This document shows, piece after piece, positions 28,864 through 38,507 of a DNA stretch of 64,000 nt. The position numbers and the translations under genes were made by a program. Origin of the DNA: Pseudomonas poae. GTDB taxonomy: Bacteria; Pseudomonadota; Gammaproteobacteria; Pseudomonadales; Pseudomonadaceae. The first letter of the stretch is position 1; each line of letters starts with the position of its first letter. The stretch lies in NCBI GenBank assembly GCA_004000515.1, contig CP034537.1, positions 868,001 to 932,000 of the forward strand, in the 5' to 3' direction. The notes beneath the pieces are model-generated. The model saw only the letters and a program-made list of their open reading frames with translations. It had not been told where the DNA came from and ran no database searches.

Positions 28864-29810
28864 CAACGGGCTCCTCGATTCAATGCGCTGGAGGCGGCCA
28901 CCACTAACAGGATCAGCACGCCCTGCACGCCATTGACCCAGAAGCTCGACACGTTGAGCAGCTGAAAACCGTTGATCAAAAAGCCGATCAGCAACGCGGC
29001 GAGCAAGGTGCCCGGAATGCTCGCCACCAGCCGCCTTGAAAACACCACACCGAGGAAGGCAATCGCCACCACCGACAGCAGCATGTCGCCAGAGCCGGTA
29101 GTACTGCCGCTGAAAAATGCCGCCGAACACAACGCCGCCACTGCCGCGCACAGCCCCGACAGCGCATAACTCGACAACACATAGCCGGGCACGCGGATGC
29201 CTGCGGCTTCGGCGGCCTGACGGTATTCGCCCACCGCATGCAGGCGCAGCCCGTACGCCGAATGCTGGATCAGCAATGTCAGCACCGCAGCCGTCAACAA
29301 CAGCACCCAGGCCAGGGCCGGCACGCCCCACCAAGCGCCGCCACTGAGCAGGTCCAGCAATGGCGAATCGGTGGACACCACGGTGTTTTCCGTCAGCACC
29401 AGCTCCAGCCCAGCCAACACATTCATACTCGCCAGCGTCGCCAACAACGGCGGCAAGCGCAGCACCACCACCGCCAAACCATTGAGCAGGCCGACCGCAA
29501 GGCCGCAGGCCAGGGTCAGCAGCAAGGTCAACCACAGGTCCAGGCCGGCATTGTTGAGGCGACTGAACACCGCCGCGCACAACCCCAGGTTGGCTGCCAG
29601 CGACAGGTCGAGCCCACCGGCCACCACATTCGAACCGCCGCCGATAATCACGCACGTCAGCCCAAACGCCAGCACGCCGAGGATCGCCGATTGGCTGAAC
29701 ACATTGGCCAGGTTGCCGATCGACAAGAAGTTTGGCGCGGCCACCGCGAACCCCAGCAAGATCGCCAGAAACGCCGCCACCGAACCACGCCGCAGTATCG
29801 CCTCAAGCAT
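28863..29810 (-). CDS. Ribose/sugar-type ABC transporter permease (first)
   Basis: A 315-residue RbsC-family permease. The start MLEAILRRGSVAAFLAILLG overlaps the end of the ATPase gene by 8 bases. VVAGGLDLSLAANLGLCAAVF is the conserved sugar-permease motif, and LGVVFSRRLVASIPGTLLAALL the coupling region. Two different permeases suggest a heterodimeric channel, as in LsrCD or YtfT-YjfF. Confidence 0.9.
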   Translation of the reverse strand: MLEAILRRGSVAAFLAILLGFAVAAPNFLSIGNLANVFSQSAILGVLAFGLTCVIIGGGSNVVAGGLDLSLAANLGLCAAVFSRLNNAGLDLWLTLLLTLACGLAVGLLNGLAVVVLRLPPLLATLASMNVLAGLELVLTENTVVSTDSPLLDLLSGGAWWGVPALAWVLLLTAAVLTLLIQHSAYGLRLHAVGEYRQAAEAAGIRVPGYVLSSYALSGLCAAVAALCSAAFFSGSTTGSGDMLLSVVAIAFLGVVFSRRLVASIPGTLLAALLIGFLINGFQLLNVSSFWVNGVQGVLILLVVAASSALNRGAR

Positions 29811-31326
29811 GTTCGACCTCCCGCGCAGGCGCAGCCGCAGCCGGTACCGCCCCCGTGGCGCAGGCCAGCAATTGATCGCTGTCCGCCTCCCCCGCAAGGA
29901 ATTCACCGGCAATCTCACCGCGATGCAGCACCAGGATTCGATCACTGATCCCCAACAATTCGGGCAGGTCCGACGACAACACCAACACCGCCGCACCCTC
30001 TTCTACCAGCCTCCCGATCAAGCGATAGATCTCCACCTTGGCGCCCACATCCACACCCACGCAGGGCTCGTCCAACAGGTACACCGCCGAACGACGGCTC
30101 AACCATTTACCCAAGGCGACCTTCTGCTGGTTACCGCCACTCAACTGGCTGACGGCAGCAGTGGGCCCTGGCGCCTTGATCGCCAATTCATCGATCAGCC
30201 GCACACTTTCGGCTTGCTCCTGACGACGGCTGAGCAAGCCCCAACGGGTAAACCGCCCAAGCCCCGCCAGCGTCAGGTTCTCCAGCACCGACAGCACGGG
30301 TGCGATGCCCTGGCTGCGGCGCTCCTCCGGCACCAACGCAATGCCTTCGGCAATCGCCTGGCCCGGTGAGCGCATTCGCAACAGACGCCCCTCCAGATGG
30401 ATGCTGCCCGTGTCGGCGCGCTCTATGCCAAACAAGGTCTTGAACAATTCCTTGGCACCCGAGCCCACCAACCCGGTCAGCCCGACGATTTCACCGCGCC
30501 GCACTTCAAGGTCGATCTGTCGATAATGCCGCGCCAGGCTCAACCCACTGACCTGCAACAACGGCTCGCCCAATTCCACCGCCGCCTTGGGGTACATCTC
30601 CTGCACCTCGCGATTGACCATCAGCCGCGCTATTTCTGCAGTGGGCGTGTGCCGAGGCTGCACCACCGCCACATCGCGGCCGTTGCGCAGCACCGTGACC
30701 TCGTCGCACAGGCTGTCGATTTCCTGCAGGTAATGGGAGATATACAAGATGGACAAGCCCTGCTCGCGCAAGCGTTTGACGATGCGTAGCAACTGGTCGA
30801 CTTCACGTTTGACCAGCGCCACGCTGGGCTCGTCGAACACCAGAATCTTTGGCTGACGAATCAGCGCCCGAGTGATTTGCAGCACCTGGCGCTCGGCGCT
30901 ATTGAGCTCGCCCACCAGCGCACCGGCGGGCAGTTGCAACTCAAAATATTGCGCCAGCAATCGGTCCGCTTCGCGCTGCTGGCGACGCCGATCCACAAAC
31001 GGCCCCCAGCGTAATTCATGCCCAAAAAACAGCGCCTCGCCCACGGTAAAACTGGCAGGCAGCAGCCTTTCCTGATGGATGAACTGCACGCCCAACGTAT
31101 CTACCTGGCGTGGCGACAGTGCCGCATACGCTTGGCCATCAATATTCACCTGCCCCGCGTCGGCCCTGTAAATACCGGCCAGCACTTTGATCAAGGTGGA
31201 CTTGCCGGCGCCGTTCTCACCCACAAGACCATGAATGGTGCCGCGCTCGACCTTGAGGCTCGCGCCGTCCAGCGCCAGGGTGGCGCCAAAGCGCTTATGC
31301 AGGTTTTGCAGGTGCAACGCCGCCAT
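29803..31326 (-). CDS. Ribose/sugar-type ABC transporter ATP-binding protein (two domains)
   Basis: A 507-residue RbsA/MglA-type duplicated ATPase. Domain 1 has Walker A GENGAGKST and Walker B ILVFDEPS but an unusual signature LNSAERQ. Domain 2 has the canonical LSGGNQQKVALGKWL and LLDEPCVGVD but no standard Walker A (GLVGSGAKEL), which is usual for the second half of this family. The ATG overlaps the stop of the binding-protein gene (TGATG). Confidence 0.92.
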   Translation of the reverse strand: MAALHLQNLHKRFGATLALDGASLKVERGTIHGLVGENGAGKSTLIKVLAGIYRADAGQVNIDGQAYAALSPRQVDTLGVQFIHQERLLPASFTVGEALFFGHELRWGPFVDRRRQQREADRLLAQYFELQLPAGALVGELNSAERQVLQITRALIRQPKILVFDEPSVALVKREVDQLLRIVKRLREQGLSILYISHYLQEIDSLCDEVTVLRNGRDVAVVQPRHTPTAEIARLMVNREVQEMYPKAAVELGEPLLQVSGLSLARHYRQIDLEVRRGEIVGLTGLVGSGAKELFKTLFGIERADTGSIHLEGRLLRMRSPGQAIAEGIALVPEERRSQGIAPVLSVLENLTLAGLGRFTRWGLLSRRQEQAESVRLIDELAIKAPGPTAAVSQLSGGNQQKVALGKWLSRRSAVYLLDEPCVGVDVGAKVEIYRLIGRLVEEGAAVLVLSSDLPELLGISDRILVLHRGEIAGEFLAGEADSDQLLACATGAVPAAAAPAREVEHA

Positions 31327-32306
31327 CAGTCACCCCGCAGTTGCTGGACCTGCGCCAGGTTGCCGGCTGTGGTCAGCAGGGTTGCCACATGGGTTTCCTT
31401 CGGCAGGTCACGCTGCCCGGCCAAGTAGCGCGCCACGTTCTGCACAGCGGTCTTGCCGATCAGCGCCGGTTGCTGCGCCACCACCGCGCCCACCGGCGAG
31501 TTCGCCTGGCCGAGCAACGCGAGCACTTCCGGCGTGCCGTCGACGCCATACGTCTTGATCTCGGTGCGTTTGGCGTCGATCAACGCCTTGCTCGCGCCCA
31601 ACTGCGGAATGTCCCACGCCGACCAGATCGCCGAGACACTGCCTGCCGGGTATTTGTTGAGCAACGCCGAGACCTGGGAGTAGGCGTCCTGCACGGTGTT
31701 GGGGATCACGTCGCGCAGCTCCGGCTGGATGATTTCCAGCTGTGGGTAATCCTTGAGCGCCAGTTTCAGCTGGTCATAACGGATCGCACACACCGGCACG
31801 CCGTAGAAGCCATTGAACACCAGGATCTTGCCTTTACCGCCGGCGGCCTTGATCAATTGCTCGGCCAGTGCCTTGCCGGTGGCGACGTTGTCGGAGGTGG
31901 TGTTGTTCAGGCTGTATTGCGACGGAGCGTCGATGGTGAACAGCGGAATGCCGGCCTTACTGATGCGCTTGAGCCACGGGTCGATAACGCTGAGGGTACC
32001 GAGGGTCTGGATCACCGCGTCGGGTTTCTGGGTGACCACGGTTTGCAGTTGGGTCACCAGGTTCTTGTCGTTGCGCCCCGCATCCAGGGTGATAGGCGTA
32101 CCGCCCAGGCGCTTGATCTCGTCAACCTGGGCCTGGAACGCCTTGATATCGAAATAGTGACTCGTGCCGGTCATGCTCACCGCGATGCGCTTTCCAGCCA
32201 GGGAAGGCACGGCGTCATCGCCGTCTGCGGCATGGGCAGCGCAGCTCAGCAGCAAGGCGGCGCCGAGGCAGATCAAACGGGAAAGCGAGGTAAGGCTGGA
32301 AGGCAT
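31326..32306 (-). CDS. Periplasmic sugar-binding protein (RbsB-like) of the ABC importer
   Basis: A 326-residue type I periplasmic binding protein. The signal peptide ends near SCAAHAADG. GKRIAVSMTGTSHYFDIKAFQAQVDEIKRLGG and VSAIWSAWDIPQLGASKALID are typical of the ribose/galactose family. ATG 32306 has an AGGAG site; the longer upstream frame is not used. Ligand unknown: by fold it could be a pentose, sugar alcohol, nucleoside or autoinducer. It is the first gene of the operon, downstream of a REPIN. Confidence 0.9.
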   Translation of the reverse strand: MPSSLTSLSRLICLGAALLLSCAAHAADGDDAVPSLAGKRIAVSMTGTSHYFDIKAFQAQVDEIKRLGGTPITLDAGRNDKNLVTQLQTVVTQKPDAVIQTLGTLSVIDPWLKRISKAGIPLFTIDAPSQYSLNNTTSDNVATGKALAEQLIKAAGGKGKILVFNGFYGVPVCAIRYDQLKLALKDYPQLEIIQPELRDVIPNTVQDAYSQVSALLNKYPAGSVSAIWSAWDIPQLGASKALIDAKRTEIKTYGVDGTPEVLALLGQANSPVGAVVAQQPALIGKTAVQNVARYLAGQRDLPKETHVATLLTTAGNLAQVQQLRGD

Positions 32307-32466
32307 AGAGGGCTCCTGGGCCACCGGTGAAAGGGTTCACCCGATGACGTTGCAGAGCCCGTGCCAGGATTTTTAGCTAACCAAATCAAACAGATAAAAG
32401 CGCTTCGTACAATGGGGCTGTCCCTGACGCACAGAACTGCCTAAACACTGTTGCCCACGCAACACT

Positions 32467-32567
32467 TGTAGGAGCGAGCTTGCTCACGATAAAGCGTTAA
32501 CGATGACGTGGGCATCCTGAATTTACGCGGTGCCCTGGAGTTTTTCACGAGCAAGCTCGCTCCTACA
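32467..32567. repeat. REPIN, TGTAGGAGCGAGC class
   Basis: Inverted arms of about 23 bases (beginning TGTAGGAGCGAGCTTGCTCA and ending in its complement with one difference) flank about 55 bases. It is related to, but distinct from, the GTGGGAGC class. It lies in the 271-bp gap between the tandem-kinase gene and the ABC importer operon. Confidence 0.88.
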
Positions 32568-32578
32568 GGGGGGGACGT

Positions 32579-34011
32579 TTATTTGGGCAGTCGCTGATCA
32601 ATCAGTTGATACAACGCACTCTCTGGCGACCAATTGCGCATGAACCGCGCACGGTCCTTGGCATACGCCGAGGCGAAGCTGGCGTCGGAACTGTGTTGGC
32701 ACATGGCGTCCAGGTCGATCAGCGACCAGCGATCCTTGTCCCAGAACAGGTTGTGCCCCTTGAAGTCGCCATGGCTGATGCGTTCGCGGATCAGCTCGGT
32801 GAACAGATGGTCCAGGGCCAGCAGTTCAGCTTCCGGCGCATCGCCGTTTTCGACGTAGGGCGCAAAGCGCTCGATGATGTCCGGGCCCGGCAGGTATTCA
32901 GTGATCAGGTACGCACGGCTGCGCAGCCAAAAGAAGCGCTTCTCCAACACTGCCAGCGGCTTGGGCGTGGCAATGCCGAGGAACGCCAGGCGATTGCCTT
33001 CGCGCCACGAATGCCAGGCACGGCTAGGGCGCCAGAACCGTTTGAGCCAATGGGCAAACCCTTTGATGTTGTAGCGTTTGATCACCAGCGGTCGACCAGC
33101 CACGTCGACCTTGGCCACACTGGCGGCACCGCCGGTCTTGTACAAGTAACCCTGGTCCAGCAGCACATCCGCTTGCGCCAGCACCGGCAGCATTGCGGGT
33201 TCTTCCTCGCGACGAATCGCGCGCAGGGCAAAAGCCCCCGCACCACGCTGAACAACGTGCACTCGCGACCGACTTTGCTCAAATAGTCCTTAAGGCGCCA
33301 AGCGCTGACCTTGCGCACCTGCTTTTCCAGGGCTTCCAACGGTAAGGCGTGTTCACCGTTGCTCAACAGGTAATACACCAGCAACTCTTCGGTAAACGGC
33401 TCGAGGTTTTTCGGCAACTGGGCAAAAAACACCCCGAGGTTTTCCAGAACGCGGTTGCGCGACAGGGGTTTGCCCGCTTCTTCGACGCGAATGCCGCCAC
33501 CATCGATCAGGTATAGCTTGCCGTCCTGGCGCAACAGGTTGTCCAGATGCAAGTCTTCTTGCCACAGGCCCTTGGTGTGCATCTGCGCAATCGCGCCCAA
33601 GGCTTCGGCGAGCACTGCGGTTTGCTCGTCAGCCAGCGGTGGCAATGCTTCGACGGCATGCCAGGCATCCGCCAGGCTTTCGGCGCCTTCGATAAACTCG
33701 AACAACAGCCAGCCACCCTCGCCTTCCTGTAAGCCATCGGCCAGCAACATCGGCGTGGTCAAGCCTTGTTCAGCCAGCAGACGTACACCTGCAAGCTCAC
33801 GCTGAAAATGCCGCGCGGCCTTGTTGCCGATCAACAATTTGGCCAACACCGGGCGACCGCGCCATACCGCTGCACCGACATAACGCTCGCCCGGCAGTAC
33901 CCGCAGCAGGCTCAGCAGTTGCAACTGGCCAGGGCCCGCCGCATCGGCAAGCTCAATGGTCAAGGGCAAGTCGGGTGTACGGCCGGCAGTTTTCAGCTCG
34001 GACAAACGCAT
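32579..34011 (-). CDS. LPS kinase-family protein with two kinase-like domains (frame broken once)
   Basis: About 477 residues once one G is restored at a G5 run on the coding strand (33236-33240; SVVRGAFALRAIRREEE). Domain 1 (about 1-250) has the catalytic loop LWQEDLHLDNLL and LYLIDGGGI; domain 2 (about 260-477) has VIKRYNIKGF, ISHGDFKGHNLFW and SLIDLDAM. Both therefore keep an Asp-x4-Asn loop and a metal-site Asp, and both look competent. The family phosphorylates heptose in the LPS inner core. It corresponds by position to PA5006. Its ATG overlaps the wapQ stop (TGATG). Confidence 0.85.
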
Positions 34012-34763
34012 CAGCGGTTTTCCTTGTGGCTACGACGGGCGCTCAGGCGCTGATACCAAGTGGCGACCAACGCACTGTCTTCAGGCTGATCCAGGTACGC
34101 CGCCAACAGTTGGCGCACCTGAGCATCTGACCATTGCGGCGCGCGGCGCAGCAGCGGCTCCAGATCCTTCACCCGATCACGCCAGCCGAACAACAGTGGG
34201 CGGGTTTTCTCCAGGTCGATCAACTGCGCGGCGTAGCCGTCGCCGGCAGCCTGCAAGAAAATATGCTTGGGATAAAAACAGCCGTGCACCTGCCCAACGC
34301 TGTGCAATTGACGAGCAAGCTGCCCACACGCCAACAGGATCGCGCGATGCTGGGCATCACTCAGTTGTGGCCACTCGTCCAGCAATGAATCCAGGTCATT
34401 CCAACCGTCCAGGGCACGGGTCAGCAGCATGGCTCGGTGTTCGCCATCCACTTTTCGCTCACCATAGAACGCGGCCTGCAACGCGGGAATGCCGAGGTTG
34501 CGGTAACGGCTGATATTGCGAAACTCGCGGGAAAAACTCGGCTCGCCAAATGGCCGATGCAGGCTGCGCGTCAAGTAGTTGCTCTGGCGCTTGAGGTAGT
34601 AGCCCTGGCCGTCGAGCTCCAGGCGAAACACACTGCTCCAGCCGCCACGACTGGTATTGGGTTCGTCCACCGCGTCCAATTGCTTGGCCCACAGTGAGTC
34701 GAATGTGGCGAGGCCATGGCGCTCTAACAGCGCACGGTCCTCAGCCGCCAGAAAATCACTCAT
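34011..34763 (-). CDS. wapQ: LPS core kinase, InaA/WapQ type
   Basis: A 250-residue Kdo/WaaP-family kinase-fold protein. The nucleotide-binding region GYYLKRQSNYLTRS has the Lys; the catalytic loop is VHGCFYPKHIFL with AQLIDLEKTR as the metal site. The catalytic loop lacks the usual HxD aspartate, as is common in InaA-type members. The symbol rests on gene order next to wapP. Start and stop both overlap neighbours (ATGA and TGATG). Confidence 0.85.
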   Translation of the reverse strand: MSDFLAAEDRALLERHGLATFDSLWAKQLDAVDEPNTSRGGWSSVFRLELDGQGYYLKRQSNYLTRSLHRPFGEPSFSREFRNISRYRNLGIPALQAAFYGERKVDGEHRAMLLTRALDGWNDLDSLLDEWPQLSDAQHRAILLACGQLARQLHSVGQVHGCFYPKHIFLQAAGDGYAAQLIDLEKTRPLLFGWRDRVKDLEPLLRRAPQWSDAQVRQLLAAYLDQPEDSALVATWYQRLSARRSHKENR

Positions 34764-35493
34764 TCGCGCCCCTCAAAAAACTTCACGACATGACGAATAC
34801 GCTGCTTGTCCGACGCAGTCAGGTGCCGGCGCTGGCGATACTGCATGTAAAAGCGCAGGCGCTGGGTGGCCGACAAATGATACTTGGCCACCTTGTCCAG
34901 GCAGGCCAGGTCTTTGGTGATGCGATATTTAAGCCAGAAGCCGCGCCAGAAATCACCGTTCGGGCAGTCGATCAGGTACAGGGTCGACTGGTCATCCACC
35001 AGCAGGTTGCGCCACTTCAAGTCGTTATGAGTAAAGCGGTGATCGTGCATGGTGCGCGTGTATTCGGCGAGCTGACGGCTCACCGCGTCGACCCACTTGG
35101 GGTTGCGCAGGCGCGCATCGTTACGCTCGGCCAACACCGACAGGTCTTCGGTCCTGGGCAACTCACGAGTGATCATCGCGCCACGGTCATAGGCCAGGCC
35201 ATTGCGCTCCAGCCCCATGCAACCACGTCAGCGGTGGGAATACCCCACTTGGCGAAGCGCTTGAGGTTCTGCCATTCGGACTTCACTCGCGGCTTGCCCA
35301 GGTAGCGCCGCAGACCCTTGCCGGCACCGGTGTAGCGCTTGACGTAATAATTGACCCCACCGCGTTCAACCCGGATCACTTCCGACAACGGGTCACGAGT
35401 CAGGCGTTCGCCTTGCAGGGCGAATACCGCTTCAAGGCTGCCAAAGTCATCCGCCAGGTTGGCGTAGGCAGGTTCCAGGTTCCAACCCGCCAT
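34760..35493 (-). CDS. wapP: LPS heptose kinase WapP (frame broken once)
   Basis: About 244 residues. The N-terminal part starts MAGWNLEPAYANLADDFGSLEA and has GGVNYYVKRYTGAGKGLRRYLG; the C-terminal part has MHDHRFTHNDLKWRNLLVDD and TLYLIDCPNGDF, the complete catalytic loop and metal site. The two halves are joined by restoring one G at 35213-35216 (VVAWGLERNGLAYD). It should phosphorylate an inner-core heptose. The stop overlaps the start of wapQ. Confidence 0.88.
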
Positions 35494-36299
35494 CAGATCG
35501 CATCCCCCAAGCGCTGCTTGCGCGCGTAAAGCTTGTCGGCCTTGCGCTGCAACAGGCTCAACGACGCCGATTGCTCCGCCAGGATCTGGCGCAGCGGCTG
35601 ACGGAAGTAACCCTTGAGGAAGCGCAGCTTGTCACGACGAGTCAGGCCAATGTCCAACGCCGAGTAGTACAGCGCGGAGAGGTCCTTGTCGCGCCAGCGC
35701 AGCGGCAAATGGGCACGCAGTTGGGCGCGATGCAGGTCGATCACCGACAGCTTGATGTTTTTCGCGTCGATGGGCTGCGCGGTGTCCAGCAGGAAGTGGC
35801 ACAGGTAGCAGTCGCGATGATTTACGCCGCCACGGTGCATGTCGCCGACCATGCGCGCCAACTCGGCAGTCAGGGCATGGCGCAACGCAGGGGTTGGCGG
35901 TTCGGCCACCCAGTTGACTGTCAGGTCTTCAAGGCTGACGGTCGGCGCCAGCTCTTCGGTGATGATGAACGAATGCTGGTCTGCCGGGTTGCTGCCCTTT
36001 TCGCCGAAGGCTACGCCGGTCATGGTAGGCACGCCGAGATCCTGCAGGCGATGGATCGCCGCCCACTCAAGGCCTGCGCCCAGCACCGGCAGCTTGGCGG
36101 TGATCAGGTTCTTGAAGATCTCTCCCCAGCCAATGCCACGGTGGATCTTCACGAAATACGGACGCCCATCCACCACGGTACGCAAGGTGCGGCGCGCCGC
36201 CAGCTCACGGAATACTTCGCCTTGCAGTTTCTCGACTTCGGCAAAGGCATCAAGCCCAGCCCATAACGTCTTGAACGGTTCGGCAAGAATCAACTTCAT
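35493..36299 (-). CDS. waaP: LPS heptose kinase WaaP
   Basis: WaaP (RfaP) phosphorylates heptose I of the inner core and is essential in P. aeruginosa. From ATG 36299 it is 268 residues, the family length. VVDGRPYFVKIHRGIGWGE is the ATP-binding region, MHRGGVNHRDCYLCHFLL the catalytic loop and LSVIDLHRAQLR the metal site. As read, the frame is open upstream into waaG with no stop between them; see the finding on this fusion. Confidence 0.93.
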   Translation of the reverse strand: MKLILAEPFKTLWAGLDAFAEVEKLQGEVFRELAARRTLRTVVDGRPYFVKIHRGIGWGEIFKNLITAKLPVLGAGLEWAAIHRLQDLGVPTMTGVAFGEKGSNPADQHSFIITEELAPTVSLEDLTVNWVAEPPTPALRHALTAELARMVGDMHRGGVNHRDCYLCHFLLDTAQPIDAKNIKLSVIDLHRAQLRAHLPLRWRDKDLSALYYSALDIGLTRRDKLRFLKGYFRQPLRQILAEQSASLSLLQRKADKLYARKQRLGDAI

Positions 36300-37421
36300 C
36301 GTTTTGGCTCCGCCAGAAATCACATCCGCAGCGTGCTGCGGCATGCTGTAGAGGTCGGCCGTCTCGGCGAAGGCCAACCCATTGCGGCCCCAGGCCGCGC
36401 GCTGTGCAGTGTCGGTGAGCATCTGTGTCAGGTACTGGTTGAGCTGGTTCTGCTCGAACGGCTCGTCCAGCACCAGGCCGCAATCGGCTTCGGCGATGTA
36501 GTGGGCATAACCACACACGGCCGAGACCAGCACCGGCAACCCGGCCACCAGGGCTTCAAGCAGCACAGTGCCGGTGTTTTCGTTGTACGCCGGATGGATC
36601 AATAGGTCGGCGCCCAACAGGAATCGCGGGATATCGCTACGCCCCTTGAGGAACTGCACGTTATCCCCCAGGCCCAGCGCGGCGCTTTGCAGCTGGAATA
36701 CTTTGGGGTCGTCCTGGCCGATTACAAACAGGCGCGTGCGTTTTTTCAGCTCCGCCGGCAACGCGGCCACGGCCTTGAGGCTGCGGTCGACGCCCTTGGT
36801 CTTGAAGCCCGAGCCGATTTGCACCAGCAACAAGTCGTCGTCGCCCAAGTTGAATTCCTTGCGGAACCCTTCGCGAATCTCAGCCGCATTCGGCGGCGCG
36901 CGGCGGTCCTGAGCAATGCCCGGCGGCAGCAGGTGGAAACGTTCGAGCGGCGTGTCGTAATGCTTGATGAACAGCGGCTGCTGCACTTCGGAAATCATCA
37001 AGACTTCGGTCTTGGCGTCCTTGGCGAACACCGCGCGCTCATAGTCGGCAAAGTGTTTGTAGCGACCAAAATAACGGTACAGACCGTGGCGCAGGTTTTG
37101 CGCCTTGTCTTCAAAGCAGCCATCGGCGGCGTAATACACGTCCAGGCCGGGCATTTTGTTGAAGCCGATCAAGCGGTCCACCGGGCGTTTGGCCAGGTCG
37201 GCCTCCATCCAGGCGCTGAGTTTTTCATTGCGCCGATGATTGAAGAACGCCTTGACCGGCGCCACCAACACTTCGAAACCGGGCGGAATGTCACCTTCCC
37301 AGATCAGCGTGTAGACACGAATCTGATGGCCGCGCTGCTGGCACTCCAGGGCGATGCGCATGAAGTCGCGCTGCAAGCCGCCGAAGGGGAAGTATTTGTA
37401 CAGAACAAAAGCCAGTTGCAT
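36300..37421 (-). CDS. waaG: LPS core glucosyltransferase I, WaaG
   Basis: About 374 residues. MQLAFVLYKYFPFGGLQRDFMRIA is the WaaG start; the C-terminal GT-B donor site holds NENTGTVLLEALVAGLPVLV with the E-x7-E motif. WaaG adds the first outer-core hexose to heptose II. At the end, SGGAKT runs directly into the waaP ATG. If one A of the run at 36302-36305 is removed, the sequence reads GGAKR-stop with the TGA overlapping the waaP ATG, exactly the coupling seen elsewhere in this cluster. The ATG overlaps the waaC stop. Confidence 0.92.
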
Positions 37422-38482
37422 CAGTGCAGCTCCTCAGCCAGTAACAACGTGCTCAGTCGGCTTGCCACACGCTCAGGGTTCAAGCGCGTGAAGCACAGGG
37501 GCGACTCGCGCTTGATGTCGAACCGACGCAGGTCGTCGGCCGTCGGTTGATAGGTACATTGCTTTTGCAGGCACGGTGCGCAGGCGAAGTCGCTCGCCAG
37601 GTGGATCTGGCCCTTGCCATAGGCGCCCGTGAGACCAGGGTTGGTTGGGCCAAACAGCGAGATAGTCGGCACATCAAGCGCGGCGGCGAGGTGACCGAGA
37701 CCGGTGTCCACCGCCACGCAGGCACGCGCACCGGCCAATACGCGAGCCACACCGGCCAGGTTCAACTTGGGCAGCACTTCGGCGTTTTTCAGGCCTTGGG
37801 CCAGGCGCTCGGCACGGGCTTTTTCGACGGCATTACCCCAGGGCAATTTCACGTCCACGCCCAGGCGGCCCATGCGCTCGGCCAGCTCGCGCCAGTAGGC
37901 TTCGGGCCAGTGCTTGGTGTCCCAGGTGGTGCCGTGCAATAGCAAAACGAAAGGCTTTTTCGGCGGTAGACCGATCAGTTTGTCGACACTCAGACCGTAA
38001 TCGCCCAAGGCCTTGGGCAGGTCATAGCCAAGGGCCACCGCGAACAATTGGCGCAGACGCTCCACCGCGTGCTGCCCACGGGCCACGGCCAAGCGGCGCG
38101 AGTAGAAACGCGCGGCGATGGGTTCACGGGCGGAGTTTTTGTCAAAGCCGGCCACCGGGGCACGCACGTAGCGAGTCAGCCAGGCGCTCTTGAACAGGCC
38201 CTGGGCATCGATCACCAGATCATATTTGGTCGATTGGACTTGCTGCTTGAAGCGCCGCCATTCGCCGCTCTTGATGGTCTGCCAGATATTTTTGCGCCAG
38301 CGACGAATCGCTACCGGGATCACCTTATCGACCGCCGGGTGCCAGGTCGGGATTTCGGCAAAGCCTTCTTCCACCACCCAGTCGAATCGAATGCCGGGGA
38401 TCGCCCGCGCCGCGTCGGTCAATGCCGGCAAGGCGTGGATCACGTCGCCCAGGGATGAGGTCTTGATTACCAGAACGCGCAA
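37421..38482 (-). CDS. waaC: LPS heptosyltransferase I
   Basis: WaaC adds the first L-glycero-D-manno-heptose to Kdo. It has 353 residues of GT9 fold. MRVLVIKTSSLGDVIHALPAL is the N-terminal signature, LLLHGTTWDTKHWP the middle region, and ACVAVDTGLGHLAAALDVPTISLFGPTNP the ADP-heptose site. Its stop overlaps the waaG start (TGATG); waaF ends 25 bp upstream. Confidence 0.95.
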   Translation of the reverse strand: MRVLVIKTSSLGDVIHALPALTDAARAIPGIRFDWVVEEGFAEIPTWHPAVDKVIPVAIRRWRKNIWQTIKSGEWRRFKQQVQSTKYDLVIDAQGLFKSAWLTRYVRAPVAGFDKNSAREPIAARFYSRRLAVARGQHAVERLRQLFAVALGYDLPKALGDYGLSVDKLIGLPPKKPFVLLLHGTTWDTKHWPEAYWRELAERMGRLGVDVKLPWGNAVEKARAERLAQGLKNAEVLPKLNLAGVARVLAGARACVAVDTGLGHLAAALDVPTISLFGPTNPGLTGAYGKGQIHLASDFACAPCLQKQCTYQPTADDLRRFDIKRESPLCFTRLNPERVASRLSTLLLAEELH

Positions 38483-38507
38483 ACTATCGGACCTCGTCCG
38501 CAGGACC

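Noticed and set aside
28864..29655. Upstream in-frame extension of the second permease (572 codons in all)
   Set aside because: The extension overlaps the first permease in another frame and lacks membrane-protein character; the ATG at 28863 fits the family and the TGATG coupling.
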